Positions 25,443 to 36,700 of a stretch of 64,000 bases of DNA are shown here, piece by piece. The notes beneath the pieces were generated by a model, which was not told the DNA's origin, did no database searches, and saw nothing but the letters and a program-made list of their open reading frames with translations. Source of the DNA: Hyphomonas sediminis (GTDB lineage Bacteria > Pseudomonadota > Alphaproteobacteria > Caulobacterales > Hyphomonadaceae); assembly GCF_019679475.1 (NCBI RefSeq), contig NZ_JAIEZP010000001.1:124001-188000 (forward strand). The letters run 5' to 3'. Both the position numbers and the translations under genes were made by a program. The stretch's first letter is position 1, and each line of letters opens with the position of its first letter.

Positions 25443-25916
25443 ATGGAACGCATTCCGATGACTGCCGAGGGGCATGCAGCGCTTCAGGCTGAACTGAAGG
25501 TGCTCAAGTCTGTTGAGCGCCCCAGTATCATTGCCGCCATTTCCGAAGCCCGCTCGCATGGCGACCTTTCGGAGAACGCCGAATATCACGCGGCCAAGGA
25601 GAAGCAGAGCTTCATCGAAGGCCGCATCAGCGAGCTGGACGACAAGCTGGCCCGCGCCGACGTGATCGATGTCTCCAAGCTTTCGGGCTCGAAAGTGCGC
25701 TTTGGCGCGACGGTCACCATCGTCGATGTCGATACCGAAGAAGAGCAGACCTACAAGATCGTCGGCGAAGACGAGGCGGATGTGAAAGGCGGCAAGATCT
25801 CGGTCACCTCGCCCATCGCCCGCGCCCTGATCGGCAAGGAAGAAGGCGACGAGGCCGAAGTGGCCGCGCCTGCCGGCGCCCGCGCCTATGAAGTCGCCAA
25901 GGTCGTCTACAAGTAA
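25443..25916 (+). CDS. greA: Transcription elongation factor GreA
   Basis: A 157-residue cleavage factor that rescues backtracked RNA polymerase. The N-terminal coiled coil (residues 1-75) carries [21 protein letters not shown] with the acidic tip Asp/Glu residues, and the C-terminal domain has [20 protein letters not shown] and closes [11 protein letters not shown]. All family motifs are present. It lies 70 bases after carB, the order found in many alphaproteobacteria. A TTGACG at 25384 may serve as its own -35. Confidence 0.97.
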   Translation: MERIPMTAEGHAALQAELKVLKSVERPSIIAAISEARSHGDLSENAEYHAAKEKQSFIEGRISELDDKLARADVIDVSKLSGSKVRFGATVTIVDVDTEEEQTYKIVGEDEADVKGGKISVTSPIARALIGKEEGDEAEVAAPAGARAYEVAKVVYK

Positions 25917-25967
25917 TTCCCGCCATTTCGGCCCGCCTACGGCCGGCTAACGGAAGGACCGGCCAGC

Positions 25968-27032
25968 ATGGCCACCCTCGGCCCCTCTATCTGGGCGGTC
26001 TCCGATGGCCGCGCCGGCAACGCCGCGCAGGTGCGCGCACTGACGCAGGCGCTGGGCGCCACGCATCGCTGGATGCGCATTGCTCACATCGCGGGTGAAG
26101 GCCACCGGCAGGCGCCGCTGGTCTTCACCCCGAAGGCGCCGTGGCGGTGGCTGCCGGCAGACCGCTGGCCCTCAACCCTCAGTGCCCTGCCGAAAGACCA
26201 GCGCGCCCAGCTGGCCCCGCCCTGGCCGACCCTATGGATCGCGGCGGGAAGGCGCTCGGCAGCGCTGACGAAATATGCCCGGCGCGCCTCGGACGGCAAA
26301 ACCTTCACGGTGCAGATCCTCGATCCTTATATCGCGCCATCGAATTTCGACCTTCTGGTCGTGCCCGAGCATGACGCCGTAGACGGACCAAATGTGATCC
26401 GCACGGTCGGCTCGCCGGCCTATTTCGCCCCGGAGATGCTGGAAGACGCCGCGCAGAATTTTGCCAACCTTGCCGACGAGACGCAGCGCTCTGCGATCGT
26501 GATCCTGGGCGGGGATTCGCGGGTGCATTCCTTTACCCAGGCAGCCGCCGACAGGCTGGAAGACCAGCTGCGCGGGCTGGCCGCCGAAGGCTGGCGCCTG
26601 CGCCTGACGGCTTCACGCCGCACGCCTGTGCCGATTGCGGCGCGCTTCCGCCAGATGGCAGGCGACATCGGCTCGGCCTTCTGGGCGGGGCCGCAGGACG
26701 GGCCGAACCCCTATCTCGCCTGGCTGCTTTTCTCCAACGCCGCTATCGTGACCGAAGACAGCGCCAACATGCTGTCGGACGCCGCCTGGCATGGACTGCC
26801 GGTGCATATTGCGCGGCTGGACGGCCGGGCGGAGAAGTTCGACCGGCTGCATGAAAGCCTGATCGACCGGGGCATCGCCCGCTGGTTTACCGGCAAGCTC
26901 GATCAGTGGACGTATGAACCACTGCGCGAGGCAGACCGGGTGGCCGACCTCATCGTCGAGAAGCTGCTGGAGCGGTATCCGGCGCCCGATTTCGGCAGCA
27001 GTTTCGTGACGCCCGACTGGATGCGCGACTGA
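25968..27032 (+). CDS. ELM1-family (mitochondrial fission ELM1-like) protein
   Basis: A 354-residue soluble protein. It begins with IWAVSDGRAGNAAQVRALTQALG, then WIAAGRRSAALTKYARR, QILDPYIAPSNFDLLVVPEHD, VILGGDSRVHSF and IVTEDSANMLSDAAWHGLPVHI. These blocks define the ELM1/YoaI-like family, whose plant member takes part in mitochondrial division; the fold resembles GT-B glycosyltransferases. The bacterial function is not established. It lies 51 bases after greA and its stop is one base from that of the converging kinase gene. Known relatives in alphaproteobacteria are widespread. Confidence 0.88.
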   Translation: MATLGPSIWAVSDGRAGNAAQVRALTQALGATHRWMRIAHIAGEGHRQAPLVFTPKAPWRWLPADRWPSTLSALPKDQRAQLAPPWPTLWIAAGRRSAALTKYARRASDGKTFTVQILDPYIAPSNFDLLVVPEHDAVDGPNVIRTVGSPAYFAPEMLEDAAQNFANLADETQRSAIVILGGDSRVHSFTQAAADRLEDQLRGLAAEGWRLRLTASRRTPVPIAARFRQMAGDIGSAFWAGPQDGPNPYLAWLLFSNAAIVTEDSANMLSDAAWHGLPVHIARLDGRAEKFDRLHESLIDRGIARWFTGKLDQWTYEPLREADRVADLIVEKLLERYPAPDFGSSFVTPDWMRD

Positions 27033-27033
27033 A

Positions 27034-27585
27034 CTAGAGGCCGAACGCCTCGGCGATCTGACGGGCGACGGTTTCGGGCGGGCTGTCGCTGGTATCGACT
27101 TCCAGATCGTACCGAGCGCCCTGATGCACGCGACCATGCTGCCAGCGGGTCTGGCCGATGTCACGATCCCCGCGCGCGTGTTCCCGCGCCTCGCATGCCG
27201 CCAGCGACGCGCGGACGCCGACATAGGCCACATCATGCCCCGTCAGCAGCTCTGTATAGGCCTGCTGCTCATTCCGGCCGAGCCAGACATCGTCAACGAC
27301 GAGATCAAGCCCCGCGCCCGCCAATGCGGCGACGGAGCGGCGCATGCCCTCCAACACACGCTGGCCATAGGGGCCGCAGTCGATGGCGATCTCGGGCGGC
27401 TCTGCGCCCTCGACGGGGCGGAACACGAACGCATCGGGATGATTGTCCATGCGCGGGGGCTGCATGCCGAGGAAGGTGTCCATCTGAACATGCAGCAGAG
27501 GGCGCCGGGCAACCAGTTGGAGCGCGCGAGCGAGCGATGACTTGCCCGCGCTACTGGTCCCGTTGAGAATGATGACACGCGCCAT
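27034..27585 (-). CDS. Chloramphenicol phosphotransferase-like P-loop kinase
   Basis: A 183-residue P-loop protein of the CPT family, which includes Streptomyces chloramphenicol 3-O-phosphotransferase. The Walker A is GTSSAGKSS (residues 9-17). HVQMDTFLGM carries the catalytic Asp of this family, VVDDVWLG is the second acidic motif, and GDRDIGQTRWQHGRVHQGARYDLEVDTS the C-terminal lid-like region. It overlaps the stop of mnmA by one base (TGATG), so the two are translationally coupled. That partner makes an antibiotic-specific role unlikely; phosphorylation of another small molecule or nucleic-acid component is possible. Substrate unknown. Confidence 0.82.
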   Translation of the reverse strand: MARVIILNGTSSAGKSSLARALQLVARRPLLHVQMDTFLGMQPPRMDNHPDAFVFRPVEGAEPPEIAIDCGPYGQRVLEGMRRSVAALAGAGLDLVVDDVWLGRNEQQAYTELLTGHDVAYVGVRASLAACEAREHARGDRDIGQTRWQHGRVHQGARYDLEVDTSDSPPETVARQIAEAFGL

Positions 27586-28769
27586 CAGGCCGCTGCCACG
27601 CGTTCGTCCGCCGGCAGGGGCCGGGCGATGAAGCCGCCGCCGAGGATGCGTGTGCCGCCTTCCGGATCGTAGAGCACGGCGGCCTGGCCGCGCGCGACGC
27701 CTTCTTCGGGCGCATCGAAGAACACGGCCGGCTGGCCATCTTCCAGGCCGAGGCGGCCGGGAACGGGCGGACGGGTGGACCGCACACGGATGAGCACGCG
27801 CGCGCCATTGGCGGCGGCCTCTTCCAGGCTGCCCTGCCCGAGCCAGTTGAGTTCTTCCAGCAGCAGGCCGCGCGTCATCAGCGCCTCGCGCGGGCCAACG
27901 ATGACCCGGCGGCTGGGCGCGTCGATCTTCACCACGAACAGCGGATCGCCCGTCGCGACGCCGAGGCCGCGGCGCTGGCCGATCGTGTAGTGGATCACGC
28001 CTTCATGACCGCCCAACACGCGGCCATCGAGATGCACGATCTGGCCGCCGCGCCCAGCGCCGGGGCGGAGCTTTTCGACGACCTTGGCGTAGGAGCCATC
28101 GGGCACGAAGCAGATGTCCTGGCTGTCGGGCTTGGCCGCGACTTCCAGGCCGAACTTTTCGGCCAGTTCGCGCACTTCGGTTTTCGGCAGGCCGCCGAGC
28201 GGGAAACGCAGGAAACCCAGCTGCTCGCGCGTGGTGGCGAACAGGAAGTAGGACTGGTCGCGGCTGGCGTCATGGGCGCGGTGAAGCTCCGGCCCGCCGG
28301 CGCCGTCCATGCGGCGGATATAGTGGCCCGTCGCCAGGCAATCGGCGCCCAGTTCCTTCGCCGTGGCGAGGAGATCGGCAAACTTGACCGTCTGATTGCA
28401 GCGGATGCAGGGAATGGGCGTGGAGCCTGACAGGTAGGTGTCGGCAAAGTCTTCCATCACCTGCTCGCGGAAGCGGGATTCGTAGTCGAGCACGTAATGG
28501 GGAATGCCGATCGCGTCAGACACGTTGCGCGCGTCGTGGATGTCTTGGCCCGCGCAGCAGGCGCCTTTCTTCTCGATGGCGGCGCCATGATCGTAAAGCT
28601 GCAGCGTGATGCCGATGACATCATAGCCTTCAGCTTTCAGCATGGCGGCCACGACAGAGCTGTCGACGCCGCCCGACATGGCAGCGACAACGCGGGTTTC
28701 CGCGGGCGGTTTGGCAAATCCAAGGGAATTGACGCGGCCTTCGGGCCACGTGGTGGTCGTATCGGTCAT
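27585..28769 (-). CDS. mnmA: tRNA-specific 2-thiouridylase MnmA
   Basis: A 394-residue enzyme that inserts sulfur at U34 of Lys, Glu and Gln tRNAs. The PP-loop is [22 protein letters not shown] near residue 30. The catalytic Cys are in [13 protein letters not shown] and [12 protein letters not shown]. The tRNA-binding part TGHYIRRMD and the C-terminal barrel, [12 protein letters not shown] and [10 protein letters not shown], complete the protein. The N-terminal extension before the PP-loop is short. A second CC-containing motif, [15 protein letters not shown], is normal for the family. It is the first gene of a coupled pair with the P-loop kinase. Confidence 0.96.
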   Translation of the reverse strand: MTDTTTTWPEGRVNSLGFAKPPAETRVVAAMSGGVDSSVVAAMLKAEGYDVIGITLQLYDHGAAIEKKGACCAGQDIHDARNVSDAIGIPHYVLDYESRFREQVMEDFADTYLSGSTPIPCIRCNQTVKFADLLATAKELGADCLATGHYIRRMDGAGGPELHRAHDASRDQSYFLFATTREQLGFLRFPLGGLPKTEVRELAEKFGLEVAAKPDSQDICFVPDGSYAKVVEKLRPGAGRGGQIVHLDGRVLGGHEGVIHYTIGQRRGLGVATGDPLFVVKIDAPSRRVIVGPREALMTRGLLLEELNWLGQGSLEEAAANGARVLIRVRSTRPPVPGRLGLEDGQPAVFFDAPEEGVARGQAAVLYDPEGGTRILGGGFIARPLPADERVAAA

Positions 28770-28854
28770 CTCTCACTCCCACCGGGTTCAAGGCCCGGAG
28801 CAGCTGGTTGGAAGCGGGCCATATAAGCCAAGATGGCCTCAGATGCGAGGGGCT

Positions 28855-30507
<1,653 letters not shown>

Positions 30508-30582
30508 GGCGTGCCCCAACTGCTGACCCTTGAGGGGCCGCATTACCGGACTGAAGCTGCATTGCAATGTCGGGGCTGCAAT

Positions 30583-30600
30583 GGGCCGGCATGCCGGCCC
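30583..30600. repeat. Perfect 18-bp palindrome between cheR and the SulP gene
   Basis: GGGCCGGCATGCCGGCCC lies 18 bases after the cheR stop codon. It can fold into a strong stem in RNA but lacks a T-run; it may be a transcript end or a DNA site. Confidence 0.5.
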
Positions 30601-30618
30601 GTGCCGCCTATGTCTGGA

Positions 30619-31455
30619 TCAAGCTGCGACGCGGTTGGCGGTGCCGGCGGCGACCCAGCCCTGGCGGATGTCGCGGGCGGGTTCCAGCAGGTTTGTGAGG
30701 CCCTGGAAGGATTCCCCCTCCCCGAGCAACACAACCGCGCCCGGCGCCATCTGGGCGGCCAGCACTTCGGCGACGCGCATACGGGCGGCCTTGGACATGC
30801 CCGAGAGGACATGGCGGCAGAGGATGAGATCGAACTTGCCGAGGCCCGAAGCGCTTTCCATCAGATTGTGCTGGCGGAAGCTGACACGGGAACGGAGCGT
30901 CTCGTTTGCCTGCCAGTCGCCACTGTCCATCCGGTCGAAGTGTTTCATCAGGCGGAAAATGGAGAGGCCGCGCTGGGCTTCGTAGTGATTGTAGATGCCC
31001 AGACGGGCTTTCTCGGTCGAATACTTGCAGAAATCGGTCGAGAGGATCTCGATCTTGGCGCTGCGCAGGCTGGAGCCGGGCTCGTCTTCCAGCATCATCG
31101 CGAGGGAATAGGCTTCCTGGCCCGAGCTGCCGCCGGCACACCAGACGCGCAGGCGCCCGGCAGGGCTCGCCGCGAGGCGCTCGGGCAGGACGGAATTGAT
31201 CACCGTGTCGAAGACGGGGCGTTCCCTGAAGAACCAGGTGTCATGCGTCAGCAGGGCCGAGGCAACCTCAGTGCGGAACACCGGATTCTGGCGGTTTTCG
31301 ATACAGTAGACGAGGTCGGCCAGCGTGCCGAAGCCTTCGCGGCGCGCAATCGGGGCCAGACGCGCTTCCATGAGATAGGCCCGCGACGGCGGGATCGCCT
31401 GACCTGTGGCCTTCAGGGCCAGGTCTGCGAGCGCGTTGAAGACCGTCTCCTGCAT
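30619..31455 (-). CDS. cheR: CheR-type protein-glutamate methyltransferase
   Basis: A 278-residue SAM-dependent enzyme that methylates chemoreceptor glutamates. The N-terminal helical CheR domain is followed by the catalytic domain. Seen blocks are LLTHDTWFFRERPVFD (CheR signature TxFFR-like), LRVWCAGGSSGQEAYSLAMML (SAM-binding; usual form ASxGxExYS), LSTDFCKYSTEKARLGIY and FDLILCRHVLSGMSKAARMRVAE (usual RN-x-L). The ATG at 31455 has GGAGCAGGAT upstream. No receptor or cheA gene lies in the window; its neighbours are a receiver protein and a ChpT-like protein, so it may serve a non-classical pathway. Confidence 0.88.
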   Translation of the reverse strand: MQETVFNALADLALKATGQAIPPSRAYLMEARLAPIARREGFGTLADLVYCIENRQNPVFRTEVASALLTHDTWFFRERPVFDTVINSVLPERLAASPAGRLRVWCAGGSSGQEAYSLAMMLEDEPGSSLRSAKIEILSTDFCKYSTEKARLGIYNHYEAQRGLSIFRLMKHFDRMDSGDWQANETLRSRVSFRQHNLMESASGLGKFDLILCRHVLSGMSKAARMRVAEVLAAQMAPGAVVLLGEGESFQGLTNLLEPARDIRQGWVAAGTANRVAA

Positions 31456-31524
31456 ATCCTGCTCCGCCGCGAGGCGCGGCGGCCCCAAAGGTTACCGTTA
31501 GGCCGCTTTTTATTAAGAAAGGCT

Positions 31525-31890
31525 TCAGATCAGCCCGACTTCTGCGAATTTGCTCTCCAGGATGTCTGCATCAAATGGTTTCATGATGAATTCATCCGCC
31601 CCGGAGCGCAGGGCTTCATTGATGTGTTCGGGATCATTTTCAATCGAGCAGAACACAACACGCGGCACCTTGCCGCCCTCTTCCCGGCGCAGGGCGCGCA
31701 GGAAGTCGATGCCGTTCATGGTCGGCATGTTCCAGTCCAGGATCACGGCGTCCGGCATGGATTCCCGGCACATTTTCAGCGCTTCAGCGCCGTCTCCGGC
31801 CTCCGTGACCGAGAAGCCAAGGTCGCGCACGATGCGGGAGGCCACTTTGCGGACCACGCGGGAATCATCGACGATCAGGCAGGTGCGCAT
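31525..31890 (-). CDS. Single-domain response regulator (CheY-like)
   Basis: A 121-residue receiver domain with no output domain. The acidic pocket is DD in CLIVDDSRVV, the phospho-accepting Asp is in AVILDWNMPTMNGIDF, and the Thr/Ser and Lys switch residues are in VVFCSIENDPEHI and FIMKPFD. Everything needed for phosphorylation is present. It sits 90 bases after the ChpT-like gene and 69 bases before cheR on the same strand. It could be the receiver that ChpT phosphorylates or a CheY acting on motility. It does not look like CpdR by sequence. Confidence 0.92.
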   Translation of the reverse strand: MRTCLIVDDSRVVRKVASRIVRDLGFSVTEAGDGAEALKMCRESMPDAVILDWNMPTMNGIDFLRALRREEGGKVPRVVFCSIENDPEHINEALRSGADEFIMKPFDADILESKFAEVGLI

Positions 31891-31980
31891 GGGCGGTCTG
31901 GCTCCGGAAATGGCAGGACGCGGCTATTCAGCCACATGCCTGCCTGAAGCGCGTTAACAAAATCTGACCGGCGCGCCGAC

Positions 31981-32628
31981 CTAGCCCTGGGACTTGATCC
32001 CGCTGGCCATGAAAACCACTGATCCGTCAGCGGTCTGGCGGGCGCTGAGCGTGCCGCCGAGGCCATCGCAGGTAAGCTTGGCGAACAGCGGCTGGATGTT
32101 TTCCGGGCGCCAGCCATGCTCGGGCTCATCCCCCTTGAGGCCTTTGACCACGTCTTCCTTGAGCTTCAGACGGTCGCCCCGGCAGGTCAGCGAGATCGTC
32201 TTGACGCCGGCTTCCTCACGCACGGTGACCTGGATGACACCGCCGCGGACGGTGGCCGTCAGCGCCGTCATGATGAGGTTCATGATCAGGCGGGCTTCGC
32301 CGAAGGAGAGCTCTGCGGTGCCCAGATCCCAGTCGATGCTGGGCTTCTGGAAGCGGAGATAGTCTTCCGTCAGCTTCTTGAACTGGTGAATATCGGCTGT
32401 GCCTGCCTGCAGGCCCATGGAGCCGAAGGCATAGCGAAGGAATTGCAGCGTGGCGGTGACCCCGTGCGCCCCTTCCCGCAAAGTGCGCTCGGAATGCTCC
32501 TTCTCCTCAGCACTGCCGGGGCTGTCGAGCATTTCCAGCGACAGGGACATGGTCGCCGCCGGAGAGACGATGTCGTGACAGAGCCGCGCGGAAAGATACG
32601 CGGCGAAGCGCGCATGATCTAGGTTCAT
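31981..32628 (-). CDS. chpT: ChpT-like histidine phosphotransferase
   Basis: A 215-residue protein with a histidine-kinase-like fold but no ATP-binding residues. The dimerisation and phosphotransfer helix reads ARFAAYLSARLCHDIVSPAATMSLSLEML with the conserved His in LCHD. In place of the N, G1 and G2 boxes it has RLIMNLIMTALTATVRGGVI and GWRPENIQPLFAKLTCDGLGGTLS, typical of ChpT degenerate CA domains. In Caulobacter ChpT relays phosphate from CckA to CtrA and CpdR in the cell cycle. CtrA, CckA and CpdR are not in the window. It heads a group with a receiver protein and CheR. Confidence 0.78.
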   Translation of the reverse strand: MNLDHARFAAYLSARLCHDIVSPAATMSLSLEMLDSPGSAEEKEHSERTLREGAHGVTATLQFLRYAFGSMGLQAGTADIHQFKKLTEDYLRFQKPSIDWDLGTAELSFGEARLIMNLIMTALTATVRGGVIQVTVREEAGVKTISLTCRGDRLKLKEDVVKGLKGDEPEHGWRPENIQPLFAKLTCDGLGGTLSARQTADGSVVFMASGIKSQG

Positions 32629-32728
32629 TGGTTCAGCCCGTGTTGTCTCAGCTTATGCTGCAGGATCAGGTGAGCCGCCGGACCTGTCAATAAACGACCG
32701 ATGACACTCTCGTAACGGCCAGCCGGCT

Positions 32729-32959
32729 TCACTTTCCGGGGGTATCGATATCATCATGCCCGTGACGGGCGCTGTGGAATGTCAGCAGGAACAGGCCAAA
32801 CGACAGGCCGAGGGTCATCACCCCGCCGAGAATATAGGCAAACCAGCCATGGCCGCTGACATCGCTCCCGAGGCCCTCCCACAAATAGGTGATGCCCCAG
32901 AGGATGAGGCCGAGGGCGGCGAAGGCGCCGAGAATCCAGAAGACAAGACGAAGCGACAT
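32729..32959 (-). CDS. Small two-helix membrane protein, unknown
   Basis: A 76-residue protein with two hydrophobic helices (LRLVFWILGAFAALGLILWGITYLW and AYILGGVMTLGLSFGLFLLTF) and a short His/Asp-rich C-terminal tail. The ATG at 32959 is taken as the start. An in-frame TTG at 32998 would add 13 residues that are encoded by a copy of a dispersed repeat, which makes it a doubtful start. No family recognised. It lies between chpT and the ydbL terminator on the same strand. Confidence 0.55.
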   Translation of the reverse strand: MSLRLVFWILGAFAALGLILWGITYLWEGLGSDVSGHGWFAYILGGVMTLGLSFGLFLLTFHSARHGHDDIDTPGK

Positions 32960-32960
32960 G

Positions 32961-32984
32961 GGGACAGACTGTGTATTTTTGAGG
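32961..32984. repeat. Dispersed repeat copy C
   Basis: The 20 bases at 32965-32984 match the copy at 60147-60166 with one mismatch (core CAGACTGTGTA, then TTTTTGAGG here against CTTTTGAGG there). It lies just upstream of the 76-residue membrane protein gene. Confidence 0.65.
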
Positions 32985-33062
32985 ACAAAAGCGGACAAAC
33001 AGGGACAGATCGGATCAGTTCAGGGACACTTCGTGCCATGGCGGGCACAAGAATGACACCCT

Positions 33063-33099
33063 GAAAGACAAGCCCCGGACAGCTTTCGCCATCCGGGGC
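33063..33099 (-). terminator. Probable terminator of the ydbH-ynbE-ydbL operon
   Basis: Stem GCCCCGGA / TCCGGGGC (8 bp, loop 12) followed on the minus strand by TTGTCTTTC. It lies 32 bases after the ydbL stop. Confidence 0.55.
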
Positions 33100-33130
33100 C
33101 AATCTCATTCCGGCGGGGCCGGACGCCAGC

Positions 33131-33475
33131 TTACTTCTGTTTCCAGGTGCCGGACTCGTCCATGTAATACTCACCGGCCTTGACCCGCTGGGCGAGCTGT
33201 TTCTCGCCGGCGATGCGGGCGACCTGCTGAACCGTGGTGCCGGTCTCGCTCGCGGTTTTCTCATAGAGAGCGCGGCGGCGGTTGTTGATGTCCTGCACCT
33301 TGCGGGTGACATCGGCGTCCGCCGAGCTGACGACGCCAAGATAGCCGTCGATACGCTCACCGATGACGCCCGACGAACGGGCTGCCTCGATCTGCGGGTC
33401 ACCGCCGCCCTGCGCATAGGCGAGGCCGCCGAAGACAAGAACGAGGCTCAGGATCAGGGTACGAAAAATGGTCAT
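33131..33475 (-). CDS. ydbL: YdbL-family (DUF1318) periplasmic protein
   Basis: A 114-residue exported protein with a signal peptide (TLILSLVLVFGGLAYA, cleaved near residue 22). The mature domain has ARSSGVIGERIDGYLGVV, VQDINNRRRALYEKTASETGTTVQQVARIAGEKQLAQR and a C-terminal GEYYMDESGTWKQ, the blocks of DUF1318. In Escherichia coli YdbL is encoded with YdbH and YnbE and modulates their work in outer-membrane lipid transport. Here it is the last gene of the same three-gene order, 24 bases after ynbE, and is followed by a hairpin terminator. Confidence 0.9.
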   Translation of the reverse strand: MTIFRTLILSLVLVFGGLAYAQGGGDPQIEAARSSGVIGERIDGYLGVVSSADADVTRKVQDINNRRRALYEKTASETGTTVQQVARIAGEKQLAQRVKAGEYYMDESGTWKQK

Positions 33476-33499
33476 GTTGGTCTCCCCAGGGTCCGCTGC

Positions 33500-33691
33500 T
33501 CAGAACAGGTCAGGGTTATCGTCGATCAGCTCGGACACTTCGCGGTCGAGCTTGATGCGAACTTCCTGCGTGATGTTCACATTGAGGTCGATCTTGATCG
33601 GCTTGTCCGAGGGTTCGAGCTTGATGGTGTGTGTGCATGCCGCGAGCGCGATGGCCCCCGCTGCGGCAAGGATGACTGGCTGTAACCTCAT
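33500..33691 (-). CDS. ynbE: YnbE-like lipoprotein
   Basis: A 63-residue outer-membrane lipoprotein. The signal peptide ends in IALAAC with Cys19 the lipid site. The short mature part, THTIKLEPSDKPIKIDLNVNITQEVRIKLDREV, is the YnbE family core, able to pair by beta-strand addition with the C-terminus of YdbH. It lies between ydbH (76 bases upstream) and ydbL, matching the E. coli order. Its small size is normal. Confidence 0.9.
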   Translation of the reverse strand: MRLQPVILAAAGAIALAACTHTIKLEPSDKPIKIDLNVNITQEVRIKLDREVSELIDDNPDLF

Positions 33692-33767
33692 AAGGCGGAA
33701 CTCCTCAAATTACCTGCGGCAGAATGACATGCCCGCGCTTAACGTCAATCGAAGCTGGTGTTGCCTG

Positions 33768-36700
33768 TCATTCAGGTTCAGGCAGGGCATTGCCGACCTC
33801 CCCTTCCGCCTGTGAGACAAGATCGATGACGGCCTGGGCGTTGGCCGCCTGCAGGCCCTGCTCGATCAGCTGAGCGAGCGGCAGGTTGAAGCCCATATTG
33901 AACTCGAAGGCCTGGCCGGGCGGCATGGTGAGCCCATTGGTGACCGGGAGCGAGCGGATATTGCGGCCCGCCAGAACGACATCGGCCTGCATCTGGCCAG
34001 CGAGATCGCCGCTCAGGCCTACTTCCAGCACGTAGAACTCAAGATCGCGCAGGGCGTTGAAGGCCAGCGAGGCAGTCGGATCATTCTCCGCCGCCGCATT
34101 GACCGCGCCGCCTGTATAGGAAAGGCGCCCGCCCTCATCGGCGCGCAGGCGCGCGTCGCGGACGATGACAGAGGTGGGCGAAAATTCGACCGGGAACGAC
34201 CCGCTGACCGTACCTTCAGCGGCCGTGTCCGGCAGCTTCAGCACTTCGATCAGCTGGGTGAGGCCGATGCGGCTGGCGGTGACTTCGACGCGCTGAGGCG
34301 TGCTGCCCTGAAGCGACCAGTCCATCGGCGCGAGCGCCAGCTCGCCCCCGGCAAAGGGGAAGGTGACCGAGGAGAGATGGAGCACCTCTCCATTCTCAAG
34401 GCTGAAGGCGACCTTGCCATCGGAGAAGGGCACGCCCGGATTGACGCTGGCGATGGCGATCTGCTGGTTGTCCGCCGTGGTGAGCTTCATCAGGTCGTTG
34501 AAGCGGACACTGCCGGTGATCCCGCCGACGCGGCCGAGCCGGGTCGTCTGGAAGCCGAAATCGAGCACGGATAGATCGGCCGTGCCCTGAATATCGCCGC
34601 CATCGATGGTGAAGGCCGCTTCGCCGGTAAACTCGCCCTCGGCGGCGGTGAAAAGACCGACGAGGCGCTGGGAAATCATCGTGGGCTGGAAGCCGCCCGG
34701 AATGAAGACCAGCCTCTCAGACGTGATGTTCGCCGTGCCTTTGAGATCGAAGATATCAATCGAGGCGTCGGCGCGCGCAACCGGCGTACCGGTGGCTTCT
34801 ATGCGGAAAGGACCGGACGCGACAAGGCGCTGGCCTTCGATACGGCCTGCAAAATCGCCCACCACAGGCTGGTAGACGGCATCTTCCAGATTATCGGCAA
34901 TGCGCACGCCGCGCGCCTCGACATCGCCCGAGAGGCCGCCGGGCGCGCTGGTGCCGGTAAAGCCGAAATGCCGGGCCGAGACATTGGCCGGGATCATGCC
35001 GCCGCCAAACTGCGTCTGGCCGAGGCCGGCCCTGATCAGCACCGGGCCGGCGCCGGTTTCGATGCGCACTTCAGGGGCGCCGCTGTCGATGGTGAGCGTA
35101 TTTTCACCCAGCGTCATCGGCATACTGAGCGTATCGGCGCTGACGAGGAAGGAGAAGCCTTTGTCCGCCGTCCAATCCACCATCGCCCCCTTCAGGCCGA
35201 CCGTGCCCGTGCCGCCCGAAAACGCGAGCGGAATATCGACATCGCCGAGACGGGCCGCGCCGCCCAGAACCCTGCCCTGGCGGATGAACCGTCCGTCCAC
35301 GGGGCAGATGTTGAGATCGGCGCGCGGCACGGTGATGCCGCCGCTGGTGATGGCGCCGGAGGCAAACGCCAGGCATGGCGCGCCATCGGCCTGAACGCGC
35401 AGGCCGGTTTCATCCCGCACGGCGCTGAGACCGCCGGAAAGACGTGCGTGTTCCAGCGTGACACCTTCGAGCTCTCCGGTGAGGGTGAAATCGCCCTGCC
35501 CTTTGGCCTCGAAGCCTTCGGCGGCGCCGCTGAAATCGAGCGCGCTGAGCCTGGCAGAAATCGTGCGCCCGCCGGCAGACCAGGGGGCCAGATCAATCGA
35601 AGCCCCTTCCAGCGCCAGTGTTTCGCGCGTAAGCCGGGCCTGTCCCAGATTGGCGATCAGGTTTGGCGCGCCGCCACCCGAGAGGCTGAGGCGGCCATTC
35701 ATTGAAACCTGCCCCTGCTGGACACGCAGCCAGGCGCCATCCTCCGGACCATCCGCCTCCAGACGAAAGCCGGACGCGGCAGCAAGGGCCGAGGGGCCAT
35801 CGGCCTCGATCACCAGACCGCCGGGGCCGAGATTTGCCTGCAGGCCGAAGGCCGTGTCGAAATCCTTCGCGGCGCGGCTGAGCGCGCCGGAAAGCTGGGC
35901 GCCGTGGGCCTCCAGCACGCCGGGCAGTTTCAGGGCGTTGGTCGCAGGCGCGATGGCGTCATTCGTCAGCGTGGTGCCATTGAGCTGGACGCCGCCGGTG
36001 AAGGCAGCGCGCGCGTCAGCTGTGCGCGTGAGATCGCCGGCGAGGCGCAGCTCTTCCGCCCGGCCCGGCGCGCCTGACAGGGAGGCCGCTTCCAGCGAGA
36101 CAGGCCCCTGAACATTGCCACCCTTGCCTTCAAGCTCGGTATTGAAGGCTGTGTTGCCAATCGACCAGCCGGAGGCCTCGGCGCTGTCGAACTCCACTTC
36201 GGCAACGGCGAGCGTCAGCGCGCTGAGGAGGCTGTCGGAGGTCATATCCGGCAGGACACTGAACTCCGCGCGGCCACGCGAGCGCAGGGCCGCGACACTG
36301 GCCTCCGGCGCCGCGCCGCTGGCAAGGCGGGCGGACCATTCGAGTGAGGAGGCCCCTTCCCCGTCCAGCGGGAAAGCCGCCTCTGCCGCAAGGCTGAAAC
36401 CGCGTGCGGAATAGTTCGGCGTTTCGGCGCTGTCGGACGCCAGGCGCAGCTCGCCGGTGACTTCGCCATCCTCGATGCGCGCCTTGAGCAGCGCTTCGCC
36501 CAGAACCATGCGCGCATTGCCGAGCGACAGGCGGGCCGGATCGAGCGCCAGCGAGGCGGTCGCGTCAGACGGCAACTGGCCGGAGACATTCAAGGTCGCC
36601 GCCGCAGGGCCAAAGGGGGTCTGCAGGTAAATGCGGGCGTCGCGGATGTCGATCGGCGGGGCTTCCCCACCCCCGCCGCCCGACGGCGCGGCGAGGCGTT

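Noticed and set aside
27034..27585. Antibiotic resistance gene (chloramphenicol phosphotransferase)
   Set aside because: The family likeness is real, but the coupling to mnmA and the chromosomal setting argue for a household role; no resistance claim can be made.
32729..32998. Longer form of the 76-residue membrane protein from a TTG at 32998
   Set aside because: The extra 13 residues are encoded by the dispersed repeat copy C. The ATG at 32959 begins a cleaner membrane protein.
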